Shown: positions 1-8,679 of the stretch, in pieces
How the letters are laid out: every line of letters starts with the position of its first letter
Position numbering within the stretch: the first letter of the stretch is position 1
Source of the DNA: Zopfochytrium polystomum
Taxonomy: Eukaryota; Chytridiomycota; Chytridiomycetes; Chytridiales; Chytridiaceae
Assembly: GCA_025765615.1 (NCBI GenBank)
Contig: JAIVFJ010000704.1
Location: 1-13,998 of the forward strand
Direction of reading: 5' to 3'
Length of the DNA stretch: 13,998 nucleotides
Translations under genes and position numbers: made by a program
The notes under the pieces: generated by a model
What the model was told of the DNA's origin: nothing
Seen by the model: only the letters and a program-made list of their open reading frames with translations
Databases searched by the model: none

Positions 1-1
1 T

Positions 2-502
2 TCATCGCCGGGGTTCGTTTGGACGTCAGACTCAAGAAGGTCTCTTCCGTCTCCGTACTATCCCACAGAGGAAGCTGTTCGAGACTACTTAAAAGCTATC
101 GAATGCCCAGTTCTTTCCGTCTGGGGTTCTTTAGGTATGGAATCGGATTTCATGGTTGAGGAACGGTCACAAGCAATGAAGAGCGGCATCACCATTGTTC
201 GAATGCCTGGAACACACCATTTGCATCTTGAGGTAAGAGGAAGGGGTGCGCGAAAGGGCGATTATGAAAGGGGTTATCCTATAATCTAATTTGCCCATAC
301 ATACTTGCAGCCAGAAACTGCATCCATTGTTGCAGTGGAGACGCTTGAGTGGTTAAGAGCACAAGATGTCAAATTCGAGTTCGCCCAAGGAAATACCCAA
401 GGGAATCTGAATAGAGCCTCTTCGGACTCGATTAAAAGAGTTGTAGTTGCCAAAAAAGATGAAGGAAGGGGATTGGCGGATATTATCAGTGCGAGGTTGT
501 GA
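2..502 (+). CDS. Alpha/beta hydrolase, serine hydrolase-like (SERHL) family, 3' part with one intron
   Basis: This is the C-terminal part of an alpha/beta-fold serine hydrolase; the 5' part lies outside the window. Exon A runs 2-232 and exon B 311-502, ending in TGA. The intron 233-310 (78 bp) starts GTAAGA, ends TTGCAG, and contains an in-frame TAA, so splicing is needed; the junction is phase 0. The visible protein opens with FVWTSD and a LPSPYYPTEEAV stretch, followed by ECPVLSVWGSLG (core strand before the acid residue) and GTHHLHLE, which holds the likely catalytic histidine. This order matches the end of SERHL-type alpha/beta hydrolases. Those are small, mostly uncharacterised hydrolases, so the substrate is unknown. 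The tail after the fold (about 45 residues, Asn/Ser/Lys-rich) is longer than usual. The nucleophile elbow is not in the window. Family assignment is good; function is inference. Confidence 0.8.
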
Positions 503-776
503 TTTTCGTTTCAATCTCATTTCGTCAGAGTCTCTATCAGATTATGTTGTAATTGCCCAGCGACAGATCCTCATTGACCACGAGGCAGGAATCAATGAAT
601 TTGTAGTCCGCCCTTATCTGTTCAGTCAGACAGGACACACAATTGTCAAAAACGAAGTATGCAGGGAAGCCAAGTTGAATCCGCTCCATTGAAAAGTGGA
701 GGCTTCTAAAGGTCAGGAGGCTCAGCGTCAGGTGGAGCTCCCTAAAATATCTTCGAATCCGTCGCCGTCGCGTTTG
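503..776. other. Short intergenic stretch after the hydrolase
   Basis: No gene is supported here. One frame stays open to 692 by overlapping the end of the hydrolase in another frame, with no recognisable motif. The stretch is probably 3' untranslated sequence of the hydrolase plus the 3' flank of the broken minus-strand gene that follows. Confidence 0.4.
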
Positions 777-1860
777 CTACTGCAATGCGTTGTTAGTGCG
801 TCTCCCGAAAATATCTTTGCCGTCATCACGTTGGCCATTGGGTGAGTCGTTGTCAAATAGTGGATGCTCATGCTCAAGCTCGCTGTCTTCTGCGCCCTTG
901 TCGAAAATCTGCCCTGTGCCGTTGTCGTTCCTGCTGCGGCGCATCCTTCTCCTCAGGTCGAGCAGGTTCACCAATTGGTGCAAGTTGTCGATTTGCTCGC
1001 AAATTCTTTTCAACTGAAGTGCTGAAAACTTAATCATACGGCCATCCTCCTACCTCCAAGAGACCAATGCATTGGAGGTTGACGAGAGTAGCCGTTGGCG
1101 CGTTGAAATGCTGTCTAAGAAGGACTTGCTCTGAGCGCATCCCCTTTGGCACTACCCAGAAGTACTGATTAACTATGATGTCGCCCTTTTCACTGGAACA
1201 TCAGGCATGCATCCAGAAGGGGCGTTTTGCCGCCGGCTGCTCCGTTCATGACGAGTTTCAAGCCCGGCGAGATTGCAGCTCCATTGGCCACTATGGCCTC
1301 AGTAAGCTCGTGGCTAATGATGTTGAGCTCAGCGCAGTGTCGATGAGCGTTTGAGTCACCACAAAGTTGCGACTCAAATGTTTCTTGATACAAAAGCGGA
1401 TAAGTCTGATAAGCGTCTGGTAAGAGTTCAACTTCTCCACAGTGTTGTTGCTATACTGCTTGCCCACTGAAAAGACCTTCGCCTTTGAGTTGAAAGGTGC
1501 AAAATCACTCTTTGGTGCAGAGTCTTCCCACAGCGCTGTTGACAGCAATCAAACGAACCTCGTCAGCGTGCTCGAGCGTGTTTGACAACACCTCCGCCTT
1601 CAGGATCTCCAATGGATTCTCGTAAAACTGGTATTTCTCCAAATTTTTAGAGTGCTGACCAGTGCAGATTGCCACTCCTCGCTCACACTGTCATCATCCA
1701 TTATGAGATCTTCCACTGCTGGCTCTGTGTTGGAGTGAGGATCACAGGCACTCACCCACCGCGACGACGGTGGTGGTGGTGGCGACAATGACGGCGTTGT
1801 CCCTAACCTTCCCGTCCCCGTGAGGGTGTTGGTGGCTGTGCTCAGTGCGGCCCCCAACAC
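777..1860 (-). pseudogene. Frame-broken protein-coding remnant, family not recognised
   Basis: I do not recognise this protein. Read on the minus strand from 1860 downward, protein-like segments follow one another in changing frames. First comes a Pro/Ser-rich start with SVSEEWQSALVSTLK, then after a one-base shift at the A5 run (1644-1648) ENPLEILKAEVLSNTLEHAD. Another shift near 1510-1520 leads to LNSYQTLIRLIRFCIKKHL, another near 1320-1350 to ELNIISHELTEAIVANGAA and GGKTPLLDACLM (ankyrin-like wording), and another near 1190 to QYFWVVPKGMRSEQVLLRQH. The last segment (777-1037) is an open 86-codon frame starting LQLKRICEQIDNLHQLVNLL, possibly a short coiled coil. GTG at 1860 follows a CAG, so 1860 could be an exon edge rather than a start. 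At least four frame changes in 1.1 kb point to a pseudogene or poor consensus sequence. The ankyrin suggestion is weak. Confidence 0.4.
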
Positions 1861-2576
1861 CTGAGAGTTTGATCTATGAGTGCCTGCCTCGGTCCTATTG
1901 CTGTGAGAGTGAGATGTGTGAGTACGAGTGCGATGCGATAAAGCCTGTTGGTTGAGTGATCGTGCCGACGCAGTCCGGCGGGGTGCGTGTATGATCGCAG
2001 GTGTTTCCGTGTGCGAGTTCCCTGCTGGCGACCTTCCGACCCCTACATAGTTGACTCCCTTCTCTCTCTCCCCCGTCGCTGGCGACGACGAGGGGCGCTA
2101 GGTCGCGCCCTGTCCGTCCCGTCGCTATTAATTGCTCCTGTTGTATTTGAGATTAGGTTCCTGAGATAAAAACCCCTGTTTCCCTCTTCTCTCTCTTTAT
2201 TCTGCGGTTGTGTTGCGCCCTCGGGAGTGCCCTTCCGTTTCCCCTCGCATCGGCCCGCAGCCATGCAAGTAACCAGTGCTCCAGCACTGATCCCTCAGAG
2301 GATTGTCCCTCTGAATGTGCATCCTTTGTGTTTGAGACCCCTGTTAGACAGACCAGTAGGGATACTTCGTGGACTAGGCAAGTAGTAGGGTTGAAACACC
2401 CCCTAGACAACAGCCCAATAAAGTTAGTTTTAGCCTATTATTTGCTTTCCCTCACTCTAGGGCCCAGATCCCAGGTTCAAAGGAGTGAGTATAGTCTCAC
2501 ATTAATACTACTCTCTATGTATGCTCTGAAAGCACAGATATACCATACCTCTACTTGCTTGGTCTGGGGGCTCTGG
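1861..2576. other. Region without a supported gene; CT-rich tracts
   Basis: Two pyrimidine-rich tracts (about 2058-2077 and 2177-2198) resemble fungal promoter CT boxes. They are followed by an ATG in a fair context at 2263, but that frame closes after about 40 codons. A 192-codon plus-strand frame (2208-2786) is open, but it runs through the tandem duplication at 2577-2707 and shows no domain, so I do not call it a gene. The tract may be an old promoter or 5' region cut off by transposon sequence. Confidence 0.3.
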
Positions 2577-2707
2577 CCAAAGAGGACTTCTAATCCACCC
2601 TGCTTAGCCTACTCTGCACTTTGCCAGGGGGATCTCCTACACCAAAAGAGGACTCCATCTTCCCTGCTTGGTCCACTCTGCACTTTGCCAGGGAAGGCCT
2701 CCTATCC
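2577..2707 (+). repeat. Two-copy tandem duplication, about 65-bp unit
   Basis: Copies 2577-2641 and 2642-2707 share the block CTCTGCACTTTGCCAGGG, the start CCAAA(A)GAGGACT and the end TCCTA, with scattered substitutions between. A degenerate third unit may lie just upstream (CTTGCTTGGTCTGG, about 2555-2568). The divergence shows an old duplication. Confidence 0.6.
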
Positions 2708-2881
2708 ACCACGCACATGGTGTTTTGGGGAGGCACAGGCACTCACTTTACAACACCCTGAAAGGAGATATGAGGGACACAACTAGTCAAACAGGGGCTG
2801 CCCATGGGGAGTTTATTGATTGTTTTTGAGTTGAGAGGTATTATTGAAGAGAAGTAGGGGAGAGGGCCAGTATTTTTAAGG

Positions 2882-2966
2882 GACCAGAGAGAGAAGGAAA
2901 GAAGGAGGAAGAAAACAAGAAAAAGACAAAAGATAGTAAAAGGAGAAAATGAAGGAAAAGAACAAT
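2882..2966 (+). repeat. Purine-rich (GA/AAG) low-complexity block
   Basis: Almost uninterrupted purines on the plus strand, without a clean repeat unit. A second purine-rich block (AATAAGAAG units) sits at about 3090-3147. No gene is supported between 2708 and 3319. The minus-strand frame 3022-3216 is only the shadow of this block, giving Phe/Leu-rich translation. Confidence 0.6.
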
Positions 2967-3155
2967 TGGTAAGAATGAATCACTTCAGCCACACCCCCCT
3001 CCACCTAATGTCTCTCCTGCCTCAAATTTGAGAGGGGCTGAATTTGAGGGCTGGCCACATCAGTGCAGGGACAGAGGCATTAAAGGTGGGAAAAAGGGAA
3101 AATAAGAGAAAATGAGCAAAAATAAGAAGAAATAAGAAGAAATAAAGGGTGTGCC

Positions 3156-3184
3156 CCTTGTGCTTAGGCCCATTCAGCACAAGG
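3156..3184. repeat. Perfect 9-bp inverted repeat (hairpin)
   Basis: CCTTGTGCT (3156-3164) and AGCACAAGG (3176-3184) are exact reverse complements around an 11-base loop, with flanking GTG and CAC extending the symmetry after mismatches. There is no T-run after it, so it does not look like a terminator. It could be part of a transposon end. Confidence 0.4.
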
Positions 3185-3319
3185 AACACAGAATGCTCTT
3201 TTTTGATGCAGGGCATCAGCAGTGAGTTTCTTTCGAAAGTAGGAATAAGTATTCAAACATAGGAATAGAGTGGTTGTTTGTGATTGATGGGGGCCACTAT
3301 ATGTAAAGGTAAAACCAAT

Positions 3320-3388
3320 GAACTAGCCAAGGAAGAGCTTTTAAAGAGACCTCAACAGCTCAATGGCCCATGAGATTAGGAATCTCAT
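3320..3388 (+). repeat. 69-bp direct repeat, copy 1
   Basis: Matches copy 2 (4531-4599) at 66 of 69 positions by eye, without gaps. It ends in the perfect palindrome ATGAGATT-agg-AATCTCAT (3370-3388). It lies immediately outside the low-coordinate edge of the chromovirus remnant. The three differences fall in the first half. Confidence 0.85.
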
Positions 3389-4530
3389 GTACCTCTTTTT
3401 CACATCAGGCACTCCGCTCGCAGGATCGGTATACTAATGGTAGGGAATCGAGAGCGTTTGTCACCAATGGAGACCCTAGTGATCCATCACTTATACTTCA
3501 CTGGAGGGTGCTGCCTCAATCCATAGGATCGGTCATAGTTGGTGGTGATGGGACAACTGCGTCGGTAGAAGCAGAAGCTACAGGTGTTTGAGTTTGTGGG
3601 GTTACAGTGGGGGTAGTTTGCTTTATTTCTGCAGTCCTATTTTCAGAATGTCTTGTCTTTCTTTATAAGCAGGTGGATTGGTGAGACTTGTAGCATCCCA
3701 ATAATCGTTTATGAACTCTGGATTCATGTCTGACTCGTTTTGCCAGTTGTTGTTTGTTTGAATAAGTGGCCCATTTCACTCTAAATTGATAAGTATTGTC
3801 TGCGCATACTCAGAACTTAAGAATCTTTTCTACAATGTAGAGAGGTCTAATCTTCTTCAGAGAAATCAGGGTCGAATCTTCTCATGAGCTCAATGCTCAT
3901 TCCAAGTGCTGTTCGCTGGGCTGTGCCAGGTTTTCTTTTGAGTATCACCGCATTTTCCCATTCTTTGATGGTTGCAGCAAGTTCTTCAGCATTGCTTTTG
4001 AGGGCATCTTCAGCTGAATTGATAAGGAGTCTTGGAGTGAATGGACGAAGATGAGAAATATGGACAGTTCTGGCCACAATCTCTTTACCAGGGTATGTTT
4101 CAACAACAGTGCATTCAGAGTTGGAGTCTTTTCCATCAATTTTAATTGTTCTGACTGGACCTGCCCATTGGTAAAGGAAACTTTCATTTTCGGGTATTTT
4201 AGATTTAGTAGGTCTGAGGATTACAGCCATCCAAACTTTACCTCCTGGAGCAAGCTTATGAGGGTTGGAATCTTCTTCTTTGGATTTTTTCTTTAATCTT
4301 CTTTGTTGTGATTCAGTATTTTGTTGTGCAACAAGATGTGTGTGAGTTCATTTATCAAGTGTTCTTACAACATAATGGTGGATGTAATTATTGAGATGAA
4401 TACAACTTTCTTCTTCAGCAGGTTCCAAGAATTGATCAATATCGCCTTCTTCAGAAAGATAAGTGGCAGTGAAGTTCAGATCTTCTTCTACTCCTGGTGA
4501 AGGGAGTTGAAGAAGTAATGGAGGTGATGA
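3389..4530 (-). mobile_element. Remnant of a Ty3/Gypsy chromovirus (integrase C-terminus and chromodomain)
   Basis: About 1.14 kb of retrotransposon sequence in minus orientation, lying between two 69-bp direct repeats. It holds the 3' end of a pol gene: the integrase C-terminal region with its GPY/F module, a chromodomain and a Thr/Pro-rich tail. Protease, reverse transcriptase, RNase H and the integrase catalytic core are absent, so it cannot move by itself. The short purine run GAAAAAGAGG (minus, about 3392-3401) follows the pol tail, where a polypurine tract would be expected. No LTR starts convincingly after it. Confidence 0.8.
3516..4527 (-). pseudogene. Chromovirus pol fragment: integrase GPY/F module plus chromodomain, disrupted
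   Basis: In life this protein end would help a Ty3/Gypsy integrase bind DNA and steer insertion to modified chromatin. An acidic stretch with EEGDIDQFLEP comes first, then a basic stretch, then GGKVWMAVILRPTKSK, then YQWAGPVRTIKIDG (the GPY/F signature) and TVHISHLRPF. It is followed by a Glu-rich part ending at a TAG (3847-3849). Immediately beyond, in other frames, is a chromodomain (about 3695-3839) with YIVEKILKF, YQFRVKWATYS and NPEFINDYWD, then a tail with TPTVTPQTQTPVASAS that stops at 3516-3518. Defects are an in-frame TGA at 4348-4350, a frame change between integrase and chromodomain, a TGA in the chromodomain (3810-3812) and a shift near 3745-3760. The 5' end is cut at the direct repeat. 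The family call is firm; it is inactive. Confidence 0.85.
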
Positions 4531-4599
4531 GAACTAGTCAAGGAAAAGCTTTTGAAGAGACCTCAACAGCTCAATGGCCCATGAGATTAGGAATCTCAT
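4531..4599 (+). repeat. 69-bp direct repeat, copy 2
   Basis: Second copy of the 3320-3388 sequence, three substitutions apart, starting GAACTAGTCAAGG and ending with the same palindrome (4581-4599). It abuts the high-coordinate edge of the chromovirus remnant. The repeat period is 1211 bp. One frame (ELVKEKLLKRPQQLNGP, against ELAKEELLKRPQQLNGP in copy 1) is open across both copies, but so is a minus-strand frame, so its coding status is undecided. Confidence 0.85.
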
Positions 4600-4858
4600 A
4601 AGGAACAGGGAGGAATACCAGAGTGACCATACCACCACGTTATACCTGACCAGCCAACTCATTTGTAAACAGTCTACTCTGAGTGAGGGAGTGGAAGGAG
4701 TGAATGAAGTGGAGATGTGTGTTTGTGGGTGGTCCTTCTCCCCATCTTGCAGAGAAAGAGAAAAACTCTGTTATGAATTATTGATACATAATGATTATAT
4801 GCATGCTGCAATAGTTGCTGGGCAAGCGCGACTGGCACAGGGTAAACACCTCTCCTAA
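4574..4858 (+). CDS. Hypothetical ORF, 94 codons, possible 3' end of a retroelement gene
   Basis: I do not recognise this product. The ATG lies inside direct-repeat copy 2, so the true start is probably elsewhere or lost. The protein is mixed polar, with four Cys residues in its second half (including CVCGWSFSPSC), and no clear domain. Its stop is 12 bases before a purine tract and a TGTTA that look like the 3' end of an LTR element, which is why a retroelement origin is likely. It may equally be a chance frame. Confidence 0.25.
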   Translation: MAHEIRNLIRNREEYQSDHTTTLYLTSQLICKQSTLSEGVEGVNEVEMCVCGWSFSPSCREREKLCYELLIHNDYMHAAIVAGQARLAQGKHLS

Positions 4859-4870
4859 ATTATCTGCTTG

Positions 4871-5074
4871 AGCAGAGGAGGAGGGAAACTGTTAAGACCA
4901 GGTTTCTGTTCCACTTAATACGCAGAGTATTTGTCAACAGCACAAGCCAGCGCCCAGGTCTGCATTGGCCGTGCTCACTCTCCCATGGGCATTGTGAGAA
5001 CAATAACTGACAGTCACACTAGGTTCAGGTATGTCTTGTGCCTCTTGCTGCTAACCAGTCAGTTCCGCCTAACA
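4871..5074 (+). mobile_element. Possible polypurine tract and LTR of a second retroelement
   Basis: A near-pure purine tract, AGCAGAGGAGGAGGGAAAC (4871-4889), is directly followed by TGTTAAGACC (4890 on), the typical order of polypurine tract then LTR in a plus-strand element. TGTTA at 4890 is the reverse complement of TAACA at 5070-5074, giving a candidate LTR of 185 bp. No second copy of the LTR is in the window, so the right end is uncertain; it could extend past 5074, where two AATAAA motifs occur (about 5178-5245). Confidence 0.4.
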
Positions 5075-5558
5075 TCATTCATATCACCTTGCGAGACCTG
5101 GATTTGAAGTGATGTATTGACAGGAACCAACGAAGTACTACCACAGATTTACCCTCCCACAGGGAAAACAAACAGTAATAAATAATAATAGTAGAGCTCA
5201 GAGGCAGACAGACAGAGCCAGTTGGAGGCTGTATGGAAACCCAATAAATAATAAGAATAATAAGAGAGAAGGAATCCAAGCCTAGTCACGTTTTGCCAGC
5301 AAAATGCAGGTCGAGACAGGGTGGTAATCCTCACAATTACCAGTTAAAAATTGGGTATACACTTAATTTATTTGAGGTCACAGGCTCGACAGCCTGTCAT
5401 CCTCACAAGCCAGCCACATTTGGCTCTCCAGCGTCCACAGTTTCTCCCCCATTTGCCCCACAAAATCCTTCTGATGCCGCCAGCACCAACCGCATCCAGG
5501 AAGTCAGCCGGTCTGGATTCTACTCGCTGCCGGCCGGCCAGCGGTCCGCCGCAGGAAT
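5075..5558. other. Region without a supported gene
   Basis: AT-rich sequence with AATAAT-type runs (5176-5192, 5243-5262) and two small hairpins: TGGTAAT/ATTACCA (about 5330-5350) and ACAGGCT/AGCCTGT (about 5380-5400). A GC-richer part from about 5390 has an open plus-strand frame rich in Ser, Pro and Ala that leads toward the LRR remnant. It has no domain of its own. Confidence 0.3.
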
Positions 5559-5746
5559 ATGGCAAATGCAATGTGTGGTCCAAAACTGTGCCTCAACCTG
5601 GCGCACACACGCATCAGCATGTGTGGCGCGACGGGGCTGGCGCGGGTACCGAGGAGAACGCGCCGCTGACCACGCTGCTGCTGGACTGCAACGACATTCA
5701 GGCAGCTGGGGCCAAGGCGCTGCCGGTATTCAAAGCAAATCAGTAG
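5559..5746 (+). pseudogene. Leucine-rich-repeat (RNI-type) remnant with a frame break
   Basis: Two frames together show about two repeats of the ribonuclease-inhibitor/NLRC3-like LRR kind. From an ATG at 5559 the first frame carries CLNLAHTRISMCGATGLARV. After a one-base shift at about 5645-5650 the second carries NAPLTTLLLDCNDIQ and AAGAKALPVFKANQ, then TAG. The spacing of Leu, Asn and GA(x)AL positions fits 28-residue repeats. Such repeats mediate protein contacts. Two repeats are far too few for a fold, so this is a fragment, probably of a larger LRR gene. GC content and codon choice resemble the genuine host genes rather than the transposon sequence on its left. Confidence 0.5.
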
Positions 5747-5909
5747 CTAAACATAAAATCAATTGTGCATCCCAACCAATTTTTTCAGCACCCATGCAGT
5801 TCAACCGCGTAAGCCAAATACAACTTTGCAAGAGACCACAAAACTGGAAACCCGTTGCCAATAATATATAAAGCATCTTTTTAGGAGCCTATATCAAGAT
5901 GCCTAAGCT

Positions 5910-8639
5910 TCAACCGTGCGTTTGCCTCTCGTCCATTTGCGGGTTCCACCGCGCGTTGGGCGAAGTGGCTTCCAAGGACTCCGTGTACATCTGCTGTTGC
6001 TGGTAAAACTGCTGATGCCGCTCCAATAAGTATTGCTGCCGCTGCCGCTCCTGCTGCTGATGCTCCAATGGCGAGAGGGGCTGTAGCGCGGGTACCAATC
6101 GAGAGGCCGTCGACCCATTTTCTCGCTGCAACCAATTTGGCTCGGGATCCATCACGGACAGCGAGCCACGGCCGCCAAGAGTGGACTGATAGTTTAACAC
6201 CTCAGGCCACGGGACAACACTGCCTCCCACAACACTGCTACCGCCGCCACCGCCGTTACTGCTGCTGCTGCTGCCGTTACTCTCGGGCTGATACCATCTA
6301 GCGTCGCCGATCGGCTGAAGTGGTAAAGTCAGCTGCTCCGGCGGAAAGCCGCTTTCCATTAAGAGCGCTGAGTGTGGTGGTACTGGTGGCAGCGCCGCCG
6401 CTGCCGCAACCCCCCCACCGCGCCTCGACGTACGACACTGGCTGCGACGGGAACGTGAGCGAGTCCTTCCGCATGAAAGGCGACCGCGGCGAATGGTGGT
6501 TGCTGTGTGTCTGCTCCTGCTCGAATTGGAGATGCTTAGTCATGGGCGGGTACGCCCCTGGTAAGCTCTGATTTGCAGAATTCTCGCCCAACGAGGCCCA
6601 TCTTGCGTCCACGCCGGGCGAGATTGCTCCATTTGTGATGACGGTGGGAGAAGTGACCTGACGGCGTCGGAGGCGGCCACGAGTGCAAAAAGTGCGCCAG
6701 TCTCGCAGCACCTGAAGGTTCAGACCAAAGAGGCAGAATCCCCATACCCCAATGGCGCCGGTCACAACTGCCGCAGCGTACAGAGAGGCGAGGGAGGGCA
6801 CATTCCCAGCGATTTTTGCAGCACATTCGTTTTGGGTCTCGTCGAGATCGAGCGTGGTGGCATAGGTAGATACCACACAGGCCGTCCACGACTGAACCCA
6901 GGGGGTGGTGATGTCAAAACGAGTCGTTGGGACGACAAAGAGGTTAAAGAAGGTGACTGTTTGGGTTGTTCGGTGGGGTCAACATTTCACGGAAGCAAAA
7001 TCGAAAGCCACTCACCATAGGTCCCATAAGTTATGACAAACAGGCTTCCAAAAGCGAGGGCCCTCCAGTTGGTTTTGACCACCAATAGGTAATTACGCTT
7101 GCTTTTCGCTGCTCTTGCCACGACCGACGTTACGCCAGACGGAGTTGAGCCACTTCCCATCGACCCGTTGGCATCACTCTCTCCCCAGGAGCGGCTGGAC
7201 ATAACTGCAATGTGAACGACGGTCCAGATTGTCGCGATGAATGCGAGGAGCGTTACAGAACCGTCTAGCGCAAAAACAAACTGATTTGCCAGATCGGGCG
7301 ACACGAAGCACGCTATTCCGACCGTCGCGTCCACCTTGGCAAAGAGAAAGCAGGCGACGGTTACTACTGCAGGTACGCCCCAGCACACGACGGTGCCGAC
7401 TGTCTTGTATCGAGACAGCACGTTGGAGCGCCAAACAATGTTCAAATGAACGTTCAAAACCTGAATAGGAAGATTTTTGAGGAGGCCGTTGTGGATGTAA
7501 GTAAGCGGAGCAATTCCACGCGACACCTCCCCAAACTGCAACCCTCACGTCACTCGACAGCATGATTGTTCCTCACATACACTCGGAAGGACTAAGAAAG
7601 CGGCGAGTAAGCCAGGACTCGCTCGTCACTCACCATGAACGCAGCCCACAGAACGGTCGCGGTCGAGCAGTAAATGATGACGGCACCGTGGACAAAGCAG
7701 ATCACGCTGTTCTTGGAAGTGGCGGTGGTGGCCGCATCAGCGCACTGCAGTCTCCTTGGATCACCGACGAGGAGGAATTGGAAGCCCATCCAGATGACGA
7801 CCGCGACGCTAAGGTGGATGAGGAGGTTTCCCGGGTGCTCGCGACGGCCAGGAAGCACCAGCCATGAGAGGAGGACGTAGAACGAGAGGATGGACGAGGA
7901 GATGTTGAGGACGATTGTGGTGAAGACGATGCGGTCAAAGGCGCCGACGGGGTAGAAGCGGGACTGGTACGGGCACGGGATGCAGCAGCCCGACGTGGGG
8001 TCGCACGAGCGGGAGGCGGCGGCGGCTTCGCGCGATGACGCGGGCACGAAGAAGGCGGGACACGACGCGGCTGAAGTGGTGATGGTGTGGTGGTTTGGTG
8101 TTTTTGGTTTGGTTTTTGGTTCGTTGTTTTTTTTTTGTTTTTTTTTTTTTTGTGGTAGTGTGGCGCATCAGAATCGGGGGGAAAAGCATTCGTCATCCTC
8201 ACCCAAAAAAGGAAAGAATGTGCGCATCCCCAAACACAGAAGGGACTTGTCTGTCCCAAACAAAAAAAAAAAAAAAAAAAAAAAAAAGCAGAAGTTTCTT
8301 ACCCGGGGGTGCGGACGAGTTGTTGTTTGGAGTTCCGGGTGTGGGAGTTGCACTGGGCGTCGACGTAACTGTAGTAGTAGCATTACCCGATGCGGCAGAA
8401 GCCGCAGCGGCGGCCTGGATGGCTGGTGGGACGAAGCACGTGGTGGTCGGGTACGCCTCGGGGTCGGCGGACGACACCGCCGCGCACCCCTGCGTCGCCG
8501 CCTGCAGCGATGGCAGGAGCCCCACCTTTGCAAAGTATCCCGTGCACACCGAAACCGCCGTGTCGCAAGCCGATCGGCACGGGAGTTGCGTGCCGCCTTC
8601 GCGCGAGGGTCGTTTATTCGTGCCGTGTCGTTAACCGGC

Positions 8640-8679
<40 letters not shown>

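Noticed and set aside
2461..2490. GATCCCAGGTTCAAAGG resembling a tRNA T-arm or a primer-binding site
   Set aside because: No cloverleaf or adjacent acceptor stem could be found, and no LTR end lies next to it.
2208..2786. 192-codon plus-strand ORF
   Set aside because: Passes through the 65-bp tandem duplication, has no domain, and shows no splice or codon signal. Considered chance or transposon debris.
3320..4599. The 69-bp repeats as the two LTRs of the chromovirus
   Set aside because: The remnant lacks everything upstream of the integrase C-terminus. The repeats do not share clean TG...CA ends, and the flanking bases show no matching target duplication.
5293..5871. 192-codon plus-strand ORF spanning the LRR remnant
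   Set aside because: It reads the LRR segment in the wrong frame and the AT-rich flank as protein. The LRR motifs appear only in the other two frames.
6900..7160. VVKTNW near TM6 as the Frizzled KTxxxW Dishevelled-binding motif
   Set aside because: The spacing is wrong (KTNW, not KTxxxW), and it lies in the third intracellular loop rather than just after TM7.
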